10,759 bases of DNA from NCBI GenBank assembly GCA_900770835.1, contig CAAGLQ010000048.1, positions 1 to 10,759 of the forward strand, read 5' to 3'. The DNA is from an uncultured Parabacteroides sp. GTDB taxonomy: Bacteria; Bacteroidota; Bacteroidia; Bacteroidales; Tannerellaceae. This document shows, one piece after another, positions 1 to 6,289 of this stretch. The position numbers and the translations under genes are program-made. The number at the start of each line of letters is the position of its first letter. The stretch's first letter is position 1. The notes below the pieces were generated by a model, which worked only from the letters and a program-made list of their open reading frames with translations, was not told the DNA's origin and ran no database searches.

Positions 1-191
1 CCATGCCATTACAAATCGGATTCCCTTAATCAGTAGAGACAGAAAATTTAACTTCTACCGTCTTCAAGGTCTACAATTGATCTATTACGGGAAATGACCC
101 TATCGAAAAAAATCGTTTTTCCCGCAAAAAAAGTATGAAATAGTTGTCGTGTTTTGTTACTTCGTGTGTCTATACACTAAACGGACATCGA
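1..191. other. Non-coding leader upstream of the anti-sigma gene
   Basis: No convincing gene is present. The longest open stretch on the + strand (from base 2 to a TGA near 97) has no start and no resemblance to the C-terminus of an ECF sigma factor, which is the gene normally found just upstream of a PUL-type FecR. A sigma gene must therefore lie further upstream or elsewhere. The stretch is A/T-rich and holds an imperfect nested inverted repeat around 88-124. I found no good TAnnTTTG -7 box close to the FecR start. Confidence 0.5.
88..124. repeat. Inverted repeat upstream of the anti-sigma gene
   Basis: CGGGAAA at 88-94 is the exact reverse complement of TTTCCCG at 118-124. A second, competing pairing, GAAAAA (105-110) with TTTTTC (116-121), uses part of the same right arm. 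There is no T-tract after the hairpin on either strand, so it does not look like a standard terminator. It may be an operator or an mRNA leader structure, or chance in A/T-rich DNA. Confidence 0.3.
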
Positions 192-1121
192 ATGACAGCA
201 CAAACAAACGACATAAAGAAACTGTGGAACCGGGCCAAAGCACTCGACGAGGCCATCCATGAATACCGCTCCATCGACACCGAACGGGCTTGGCAACAGA
301 CCTGGCAACGGTGCCAGCGCAGTCAGCAACGAGGCTTCTCCTTCTACCTCCTGCGCATAGCCGCCATCCTGATCCTTCCGCTATTGATTTCCACCCTCAC
401 ATTGGGCTACCTATATATACAAGCGAACCTTACACCGCAAGAGATTGCCTACTTAGAGGCCACCTCCGCTCCCGGCATCGTCACACAGATCACCCTGCCG
501 GACAACTCCAAGGTTTGGCTCAACAGCGGAAGCCGCCTGCGCTATCCCGCTCGTTTCATGGGCGATGAGCGCAACGTCACCCTCCAAGGCGAAGGTTACT
601 TTGAGGTACAATCCGACCGGGCGCACCCCTTCTATGTCACTACGACGGAGGGACTGCGAGTGATGGCACATGGCACGAAGTTCAATGTCAATGCATACAA
701 CGACGATGTGATTATTGAGGCCACCTTGGAGCAGGGTGCTGTGGACATCCTGATCGGTCATCAACGGGAAACCTTATCCCCCGGCGAACAGGCCATCTTC
801 GACAAAAATGCTTCAATCATATATATACAAAAGGCACAAGTGGATGCAGAGACAGCCTGGCGAGAGGGCAAGTTGATTTTCCGTAACGCTACGATGAAGG
901 AGATCACGAAGCAACTCGCCCGTCGCTACAACGTCGATATAAACCTGCATGACGAGAGCCAGACACCGCAACGCTTCCGTGCCACCTTCACCAACGAGAG
1001 CCTCCCGCAAATCTTGGATTACCTGCGGATGAGTGCCCCGATCCAATGGTCGTCCACGCAAGGTAAACAGCAAACAGATGACACCTACAGCCGCCAGCGG
1101 TATGACGTGTGGGTCAAATAA
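192..1121 (+). CDS. FecR-family anti-sigma factor (PUL type)
   Basis: A 309-residue inner-membrane anti-sigma factor, expected to hold an ECF sigma factor at the cytoplasmic face and release it when the partner SusC transporter engages ligand. The cytoplasmic N-terminal part (about 1-50) is charged and helical. One hydrophobic segment spans about 51-76. The periplasmic FecR domain follows (about 95-190), with typical phrases such as LPDNSKVWLNSGSRLRYP, VTLQGEGYFEV and HGTKFNVNAY. The C-terminal DUF4974 domain (about 223-307) begins WREGKLIFRNATMKEI and includes RFRATFTNESLPQIL. The ATG at 192 is preferred over an upstream in-frame TTG at 144, because the 16 extra residues are cysteine-rich, not typical of the family, and the shorter length is normal. 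It lies 201 nt upstream of the susC-like gene, the usual PUL order. Its cognate sigma factor is not in the window. The family call is firm; which sigma factor it controls is unknown. Confidence 0.93.
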   Translation: MTAQTNDIKKLWNRAKALDEAIHEYRSIDTERAWQQTWQRCQRSQQRGFSFYLLRIAAILILPLLISTLTLGYLYIQANLTPQEIAYLEATSAPGIVTQITLPDNSKVWLNSGSRLRYPARFMGDERNVTLQGEGYFEVQSDRAHPFYVTTTEGLRVMAHGTKFNVNAYNDDVIIEATLEQGAVDILIGHQRETLSPGEQAIFDKNASIIYIQKAQVDAETAWREGKLIFRNATMKEITKQLARRYNVDINLHDESQTPQRFRATFTNESLPQILDYLRMSAPIQWSSTQGKQQTDDTYSRQRYDVWVK

Positions 1122-1125
1122 ACCA

Positions 1126-1156
1126 TTGAACAAATCAAATCATCAGAATATGTTTC
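1126..1156 (+). promoter_or_regulatory. Possible promoter for the susC-like operon
   Basis: TTG at 1126-1128 is followed after 20 bases by TATGTTTC at 1149-1156, one base off the Bacteroides -7 consensus TAnnTTTG. It begins just after the anti-sigma stop codon and would give a leader of about 160 nt that includes the hairpins at 1224-1288. PULs of this type usually use an ECF promoter for susC, whose consensus I cannot identify here, so this is only a candidate. Confidence 0.25.
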
Positions 1157-1217
1157 ACTTAAATCGAAGAAAGGAGAACACAGCCTATGCAACAGAGAAG
1201 TTAAGATCGTATCCATG

Positions 1218-1251
1218 AAAAAAGCAGGCATAAGCCCCCACTTACGCCTGC
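1218..1251 (-). terminator. Intrinsic terminator on the minus strand, between fecR and susC
   Basis: Read on the minus strand, the 11-nt arm GCAGGCGTAAG (1251-1241) pairs with CTTATGCCTGC (1234-1224) with one mismatch. The loop is TGGGGG, and six T residues follow directly (1223-1218). This is the classical rho-independent layout in the minus direction only, since no T-tract follows on the + strand. No minus-strand protein gene exists for it to end, so it most likely ends the antisense RNA described here. Confidence 0.72.
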
Positions 1252-1310
1252 CACAAATCAGAAAACTATCGTTCGGATTACCCCGAACATTCAAGTAACT
1301 AATTAAAATT
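1218..1310 (-). ncRNA. Putative antisense small RNA opposite the susC leader
   Basis: The minus strand of the fecR-susC gap shows a complete small transcription unit. A perfect TATCTTTG -7 box lies at 1323-1316, with a start expected near 1310. A perfect 6-bp hairpin follows (GTTCGG/CCGAAC, 1288-1271), then a strong intrinsic terminator (1251-1218). The predicted RNA is about 93 nt and fully complementary to the mRNA leader that ends about 12 nt before the susC start codon. Antisense RNAs at exactly this position, upstream of susC in sigma/anti-sigma PULs of Bacteroides, are known as the DonS type and repress their PUL. Assignment to that class rests on position and architecture, not on sequence comparison. 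The ends are estimates. Confidence 0.6.
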
Positions 1311-1315
1311 TTTTG

Positions 1316-1343
1316 CAAAGATATGCATTTCAATCAAACACAA
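1316..1343 (-). promoter_or_regulatory. Minus-strand promoter for the antisense RNA
   Basis: TATCTTTG on the minus strand (1323-1316) matches the Bacteroides -7 consensus TAnnTTTG at every fixed position. A TTG lies upstream at 1343-1341, 17 bases away, which is slightly short of the usual 19-21, so the -33 element is only approximate. The -7 box overlaps the proposed ATG of the susC-like gene, so antisense initiation and susC translation start share sequence. Confidence 0.5.
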
Positions 1344-4300
1344 GGGATGCAAGTACCTAACAATTCATCCCTTTGGCCGAGAATGATGCGAACGGGCCTC
1401 TGCGCCTTTATGCTGACGGCCATCCAACCGCAGTTGAGCGATTTGTACGCTCAAAATGAAACAGTGACACTCTCCATGCGCAATGCAACGGTAGAGCAAG
1501 TGATGGATCAGATCGAGAAAAAGACCGATTACACCTTTGTAGCCTCTGATCGTTCCGTCGATCTCAACCGCAAGGTATCACTTAATGTCCAATCATTGAG
1601 CCTCGAAGAGACCTTGAACAAACTCTTTGCCGGCACGAACGTCAGCTACAAGATTGTCAACAACCAGATTATCCTGTCCAAAGCACAAGCTACACAGCAG
1701 AGCAAGCAGGTAAAAGGTACCGTAGTTGATAAGAACGGCGAACCCATTATCGGTGCCAACGTGGTAGTTAAAGGCACGACGAATGGAACCATTACCGACA
1801 TAGATGGTAATTTCACAATAGAAGCCACTACGGGTTCCACATTGACCATTTCCTATATTGGTTATTTGAACCAAGATGTCAAAGTGGGCAACCAAAAGAG
1901 TCTCACAGTGCGTATGAATGAGGACACGCAGAATCTGGATGAGGTGGTTGTGGTCGGTTACGGTACACAGAAGAAGGGCGAGATTGCCAGTGCCATCACC
2001 TCTATCAAGTCTGAGAAGTTCGTGAAGACCCCAACGACGGATGCCGCTCAGCTGATCAAAGGCCAAGTGCCCGGTTTGAGCATCACCACACCGGATGCCA
2101 ATCCGACTTCAACTTCTGAAATCTCATTGCGTGGTATTACCACCTTGAAAGCCAGCTCCAGTCCGTTGATTTTGATTGATGGTATTCCCGGTGATTTGAA
2201 TACGGTTTCCCCGGATGACATCCAGCAAATTGACGTATTGAAGGATGGTTCCGCAGCCGCTATTTACGGTACTCGTGGTACGAATGGTGTCATCTTAATT
2301 ACTACCAAGAATGCCAATGGCGAGATGCCTACGGAGGTAGATGTAAATGCCTATATCTCCACCCAGCAAATCGTGAAAAAATTGCCTTTCATGGATGCGA
2401 CGGAATACCGTCAGCGTGTGCAAGAAGGCGTACCAGGTGCGCAAGATGACGGAGCGACGACCAATTGGTTTGACGAGGTGACACGTACGCCGTTTACGCA
2501 GATCTACAATGTCAGTCTGCGAGGCGGCAGCCGCACGACCAACTATGTGGCCAGCTTCGAGTATCGCGATTTGAACGGATTGATGAAGCGTACCGATAAC
2601 CAGATGATCTATCCGCGTATTGAGGTGACACACCGCATGTTCAACAACAAATTGAAGTTGAACGCCAGTGTGAGCGGCTATAAGCAGAGCTATTTCGCCG
2701 GAGGCGATGGATATAGCTTCAATACCGAGGTGTATCGAAACGCATTGATCTACAATCCGACCACTCCGATTTATGACGCTAACGGTAACTACAGCGAGAA
2801 TGCGAAGAATGAATATAAGAATCCGGTGGCTTTATTGAACGAGGTGGAGGGAAAGAATGAGGCAACCAACCTCCGTATGTTTGGTAATGTTACTTTCACA
2901 CCAATCGAAGGTTTGGATATTAAATATTTAGCATCATCCAACACCTATAATCAGACACGAGGCTACTACGAGACCCAACAGCATTATTCAACTTGGAAAG
3001 ATGGTAGAAATGGATTTGCTTCGCGTGGAACGGCTCGCAACACCACCGATCTTTCGGAGTTGACAGCGCAATACCGAAAAACAATCGGTGATCATAGCTT
3101 TACGGTATTGGCAGGTTATAGCTGGCAGAAAGAGACCTATCAGTTCTATTGGATGAATAACTTCAACTTCCCGTCAGACGACTATACTTATAATAACATG
3201 GGAGCTGGTCAGGCCCTTAAAGATGGTCGTGGCGGTATGGGCTCATCAGCCAGTGAGAACAAGTTGATCAGTTACTTTGGACGTTTGAATTACAGCTATA
3301 AGAATCGCTACATGTTTGCGGCAAGCATCCGCCATGAGGGTTCAACCAAGTTTGGTGCAGATCACAAATGGGGTAATTTCTGGTCAGCTTCCGGCGCATG
3401 GAGCTTGAAGGATGAGGATTTCTTGAAAGACAATGACCTGTTATCTGTATTGAAACTGCGCGCAGGTTACGGTGTGACAGGTACAGCGCCAACAGATTCT
3501 TACATGTCATTGAATACATTGAGTTTTGGAACATATGTCTTTTATAATGGTGAGTGGATCAAGACCGTTCGTCCTGCCTCCAATGCCAACCCGGATTTGC
3601 GTTGGGAGAAAAAGAAAGAGATCAACGTAGGTTTAGATTTCGGTTTCTTCGATAATCGTTTGGCTGGTAATATCGACTATTATAATCGTAAGACCGAAGA
3701 CCTCTTGTGGGATTACACCGTGCCCTCTCCTCCCTACCTGTATTCATCGATGGTAGCGAATGCCGGTTCGATGCGCAATAAGGGTGTAGAAATCGGTCTA
3801 TCTGCCGTTCCGGTACAGACCAAGGAGTTCCAATGGACAACCTCTGTCAACTATTCGACCAACAAGAACAAATTGTTGTCCTTGTCTAATGACCAATTCA
3901 TCTCCAGTGGTTATTCAAATCAAGGTGGCACGGGTGAGCCTTTGCAGACCTACACCCACCGTATCGAGGAGGGACAGCCCATCGGTAATTTCTATGGCTA
4001 TAAGGTTGTGGATATTGACGACAATGGTCACTGGATTATTAAGGGAGAGGATGGCAACCCGAAACCCATCTCTGAACAACAGCCGACTGACAAGAAGGTG
4101 ATCGGCAACGGTCTGCCGAAGCACTACCTCAACTGGAACAACTCTTTAAGCTGGAAAGGCTTTGATTTTGCGGTCACGATGCGCGGAGCATTTGACTTCG
4201 ACATCCTGAACATGCCACGCTTGCAATATGGTGCTCCTGTCATGTTGGCTCGTGGTAATGTGATGAGTGAAGCCTTTGACACGAAGTTTGGTAAACGTCC

Positions 4301-4580
4301 CTTGGCGTACGATCAAGAGTTGCAGTATGTGGACTACTACATTGAGAACGGTAGCTATTGGAAGATTGATAACCTGACATTGGGTTATACCTTTAATTTC
4401 AATAGTTCATGGATCAAACGGTTGCGTGTTTATGGAACCATCACCAACTTGGCTACAATCACAGGTTATTCCGGTATCGATCCCGAGGTGAGTCTGGGAG
4501 GTTTGGCTCCTGGTGTTGATAACAAGAATCGTTATCCGTCAACGCGTACCTATACATTAGGTGTTTCTGTTAAATTTTAA
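1323..4580 (+). CDS. SusC-like TonB-dependent transporter with STN domain
   Basis: A 1085-residue outer-membrane transporter that should import an oligosaccharide with its SusD-like partner, driven by TonB. A signal peptide ends near residue 43 (LYAQ). Domains follow in order. The STN signalling domain (about 48-119) is the part that contacts FecR anti-sigma factors. A carboxypeptidase-regulatory-like fold (about 129-200) contains KGTVVDKNGEPIIGANV. The TonB box is DEVVVVGYG (206-214). The plug (about 218-330) contains SPLILIDGIPG and IQQIDVLKDGSAAAIYGTRG. The barrel ends in a C-terminal aromatic, YTLGVSVKF. Length and order are normal for SusC proteins with an STN extension, and there is no frameshift. 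The start at 1323 gives an unusually hydrophilic N-terminus; the in-frame ATG at 1347 is a reasonable alternative. The STN domain and the upstream FecR gene together imply trans-envelope regulation. The SusC family call is firm; the substrate is unknown. Confidence 0.96.
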   Translation: MHFNQTQGMQVPNNSSLWPRMMRTGLCAFMLTAIQPQLSDLYAQNETVTLSMRNATVEQVMDQIEKKTDYTFVASDRSVDLNRKVSLNVQSLSLEETLNKLFAGTNVSYKIVNNQIILSKAQATQQSKQVKGTVVDKNGEPIIGANVVVKGTTNGTITDIDGNFTIEATTGSTLTISYIGYLNQDVKVGNQKSLTVRMNEDTQNLDEVVVVGYGTQKKGEIASAITSIKSEKFVKTPTTDAAQLIKGQVPGLSITTPDANPTSTSEISLRGITTLKASSSPLILIDGIPGDLNTVSPDDIQQIDVLKDGSAAAIYGTRGTNGVILITTKNANGEMPTEVDVNAYISTQQIVKKLPFMDATEYRQRVQEGVPGAQDDGATTNWFDEVTRTPFTQIYNVSLRGGSRTTNYVASFEYRDLNGLMKRTDNQMIYPRIEVTHRMFNNKLKLNASVSGYKQSYFAGGDGYSFNTEVYRNALIYNPTTPIYDANGNYSENAKNEYKNPVALLNEVEGKNEATNLRMFGNVTFTPIEGLDIKYLASSNTYNQTRGYYETQQHYSTWKDGRNGFASRGTARNTTDLSELTAQYRKTIGDHSFTVLAGYSWQKETYQFYWMNNFNFPSDDYTYNNMGAGQALKDGRGGMGSSASENKLISYFGRLNYSYKNRYMFAASIRHEGSTKFGADHKWGNFWSASGAWSLKDEDFLKDNDLLSVLKLRAGYGVTGTAPTDSYMSLNTLSFGTYVFYNGEWIKTVRPASNANPDLRWEKKKEINVGLDFGFFDNRLAGNIDYYNRKTEDLLWDYTVPSPPYLYSSMVANAGSMRNKGVEIGLSAVPVQTKEFQWTTSVNYSTNKNKLLSLSNDQFISSGYSNQGGTGEPLQTYTHRIEEGQPIGNFYGYKVVDIDDNGHWIIKGEDGNPKPISEQQPTDKKVIGNGLPKHYLNWNNSLSWKGFDFAVTMRGAFDFDILNMPRLQYGAPVMLARGNVMSEAFDTKFGKRPLAYDQELQYVDYYIENGSYWKIDNLTLGYTFNFNSSWIKRLRVYGTITNLATITGYSGIDPEVSLGGLAPGVDNKNRYPSTRTYTLGVSVKF

Positions 4581-4594
4581 ATCGTAGAAGAATC

Positions 4595-6211
4595 ATGAAT
4601 ACTTATTATATTAAAACTTTTGTAGGGGCACTTTGCTCACTGTCGCTGCTTTCATGCAGTAACGACTTGGATGAGAAGGTTTATTCGTCCATTACAGAAC
4701 AATCCTACAACTATTCTACCAAGGATTTTGCCCCGGCAGTAGCCAGTGTATATAGTTACTTACGTAATTTTGCCGATCATTGGGGTTATTTTACAGCACA
4801 GGAAGTTACGGCTGATGCCATTGTCATGCCGCCTAATGCGTCAGGTTGGGATGATGGTGGTGTTTATCGCCGTATGCATTACCAAACCTGGAATTCCGAG
4901 CAAGATCATGTGAATAATATTTGGTCAACTTTCTATCAAGGAGCACTCCTTTGCAACAAAGTGATCGAACAGATAGAAGGAGAGGTTATTCCCGCCGAAT
5001 CTGAGAGTATCAGACAACAAGGATTGGCCGAAGTGAAAGCTATGCGTGCTTTTTATTACTGGCAAATCTGTGATAACTTCGGGGATGCGCCCTTGGTGAC
5101 CACATCTACCATGGATTTACCAAGTAAGGCATCTCGTAAGGAGATATTCGACTTTGTGGAGAAAGAGCTGAAAGAGGCGATTCCGCAGTTGACAGAGGAT
5201 GTACGTGGCAATATGTATGGCCGAATGAACAAATGGGCTGCCAAGACCCTCTTGGCGAATCTGTATCTGAATGCCCAAGTCTATACAGGAGAACCTCGTT
5301 GGGCGGATTGTATCGCGCAATGTGATGAGATTATCAACAGTGGTAAATTCTCATTGACCCCGAACTATCGCGACAATTTCTTGACAAATGGCCCTGAGAA
5401 TAGTCCGGAGATCATCTTTACGATTCCGTATGATAAATTGCTGGCAAGTACAAATGCGATCCACATGTTTTCATGGCATGCCGCTTTGAAAGACAAGTTC
5501 GATTTGGAAGCAACCCCTTGGGGATGCGGTTCGGCTATGGGCGTGACGCAGTTCATCAACACCTATGATGAGCGGGATAGCCGTTTGGCTGATTCTTGGT
5601 TGATGGGTCCTCAGATGAAATCAGACGGTACACCTTGTATCTGTACGTATGACAAGGCTGGAGAGCCATTGGTTTACACCAAGGATATTCCGAGTGCGAA
5701 TTTCACAAGTGAATCGGAGGGTTATCGTATGAACAAATATGAGGTATTACCTCAGGGACAATGGACTTCTGATACGGATATTCCCTTCTATCGTTATGCG
5801 GAAGTATTGCTGATGAAAGCGGAGTGTCTGTTGCGTACCAACCAACCGGGTGCCGGAGCATTGGTAACACAAGTGCGTCAACGTGCCTTCAAGGAGAACC
5901 CAGAGTTAGCGACCGTAACCGATGCGCAATTGGCAGGTAATACTTGCTATGAGTATGGTTATGTAGAGAATTACAAAATTGTCGATAAGGGAGATGCGTC
6001 TCCTGTTCAGTATGGCCGCATGTATGACGAATTGGGCTGGGAGTTCGCCTGGGAGATGCACCGCCGCCGCGATGCCATCCGTTTTGGAATCTACACGAAG
6101 AAGAGCTGGTTGTCTCACAAACCGGAAGGTGATTACCGTTCCGTATTCCCGATTCCGGAAAAGGTCTTGACATCTAATCCAAATTTGGAGCAGAATCCAA
6201 ATTACCTATAG
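4595..6211 (+). CDS. SusD-like (RagB/SusD) surface glycan-binding lipoprotein
   Basis: A 538-residue nutrient-binding lipoprotein that forms the lid on the SusC-like transporter. The N-terminus has a short hydrophobic stretch ending in the lipobox LSLLSC, with the lipidated cysteine at 21. The acidic residues after it (SNDLDE) fit a Bacteroidetes surface-export signal. The helical TPR-like half includes EVKAMRAFYYWQICDNFGDAPLV (146-168). The C-terminal half has the hallmarks YRYAEVLLMKAECLL (399-413), LGWEFAWEMHRRRDAIRFG (480-498) and the family-typical ending VFPIPEKVL...NPNLEQNPNYL. It starts 14 nt after the susC stop and is surely co-transcribed with it. The length is normal and nothing is broken. 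Ligand specificity cannot be read from sequence. Confidence 0.96.
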   Translation: MNTYYIKTFVGALCSLSLLSCSNDLDEKVYSSITEQSYNYSTKDFAPAVASVYSYLRNFADHWGYFTAQEVTADAIVMPPNASGWDDGGVYRRMHYQTWNSEQDHVNNIWSTFYQGALLCNKVIEQIEGEVIPAESESIRQQGLAEVKAMRAFYYWQICDNFGDAPLVTTSTMDLPSKASRKEIFDFVEKELKEAIPQLTEDVRGNMYGRMNKWAAKTLLANLYLNAQVYTGEPRWADCIAQCDEIINSGKFSLTPNYRDNFLTNGPENSPEIIFTIPYDKLLASTNAIHMFSWHAALKDKFDLEATPWGCGSAMGVTQFINTYDERDSRLADSWLMGPQMKSDGTPCICTYDKAGEPLVYTKDIPSANFTSESEGYRMNKYEVLPQGQWTSDTDIPFYRYAEVLLMKAECLLRTNQPGAGALVTQVRQRAFKENPELATVTDAQLAGNTCYEYGYVENYKIVDKGDASPVQYGRMYDELGWEFAWEMHRRRDAIRFGIYTKKSWLSHKPEGDYRSVFPIPEKVLTSNPNLEQNPNYL

Positions 6212-6217
6212 AATTAA

Positions 6218-6248
6218 TTGTTATTTGAGCGTCTCCGACGTATATTTG
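6218..6248 (+). promoter_or_regulatory. Candidate internal promoter for the enzyme genes
   Basis: TTG at 6218-6220, a 20-base spacer, then TATATTTG at 6241-6248, which matches the Bacteroides -7 consensus TAnnTTTG at all fixed positions. Transcription would start around 6253-6256, about 35 nt upstream of the first enzyme's ATG. The -7 box occupies exactly the 8-nt loop of the hairpin at 6231-6258. This would allow the two enzymes to be expressed separately from susC/susD. Confidence 0.5.
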
Positions 6249-6266
6249 CGCCGGAGACCCCTTTTT
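6231..6266 (+). terminator. Terminator-like hairpin between susD and the first enzyme
   Basis: GTCTCCGACG (6231-6240) pairs with CGCCGGAGAC (6249-6258) with one mismatch (A/C), around an 8-nt loop. CCC and five T residues (6262-6266) follow. This is a plausible intrinsic terminator or attenuator that would lower read-through from susD into the enzyme genes. The T-tract is short and starts three bases after the stem, so termination is likely partial. RNA starting from the nested promoter would lack the left arm and could not form this hairpin. Confidence 0.5.
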
Positions 6267-6289
6267 CAAACGAACATAAATCTGATAAA

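Noticed and set aside
1..97. C-terminal end of an upstream ECF sigma factor in frame 2
   Set aside because: The open stretch translates to residues unlike a sigma region 4 helix-turn-helix, and it ends at a TGA with no coding character.
1171..1203. AAGGAG followed by a tiny ORF (MQQRS) that could be a leader peptide
   Set aside because: Bacteroidales rarely rely on Shine-Dalgarno sites, the peptide has only five codons and no regulatory codon run, and the spacing is long.
1215..1298. Short + strand ORF of 27 codons starting MKKAGISPH in the fecR-susC gap
   Set aside because: It coincides with two hairpins that are better explained as the antisense RNA and its terminator; it has no good ribosome binding site and no signal peptide or familiar motif.
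6218..6289. TTG start extending the first enzyme by 24 residues
   Set aside because: It would place the lipoprotein signal internally and translate the hairpin and promoter region; the ATG at 6290 gives a textbook lipoprotein signal.
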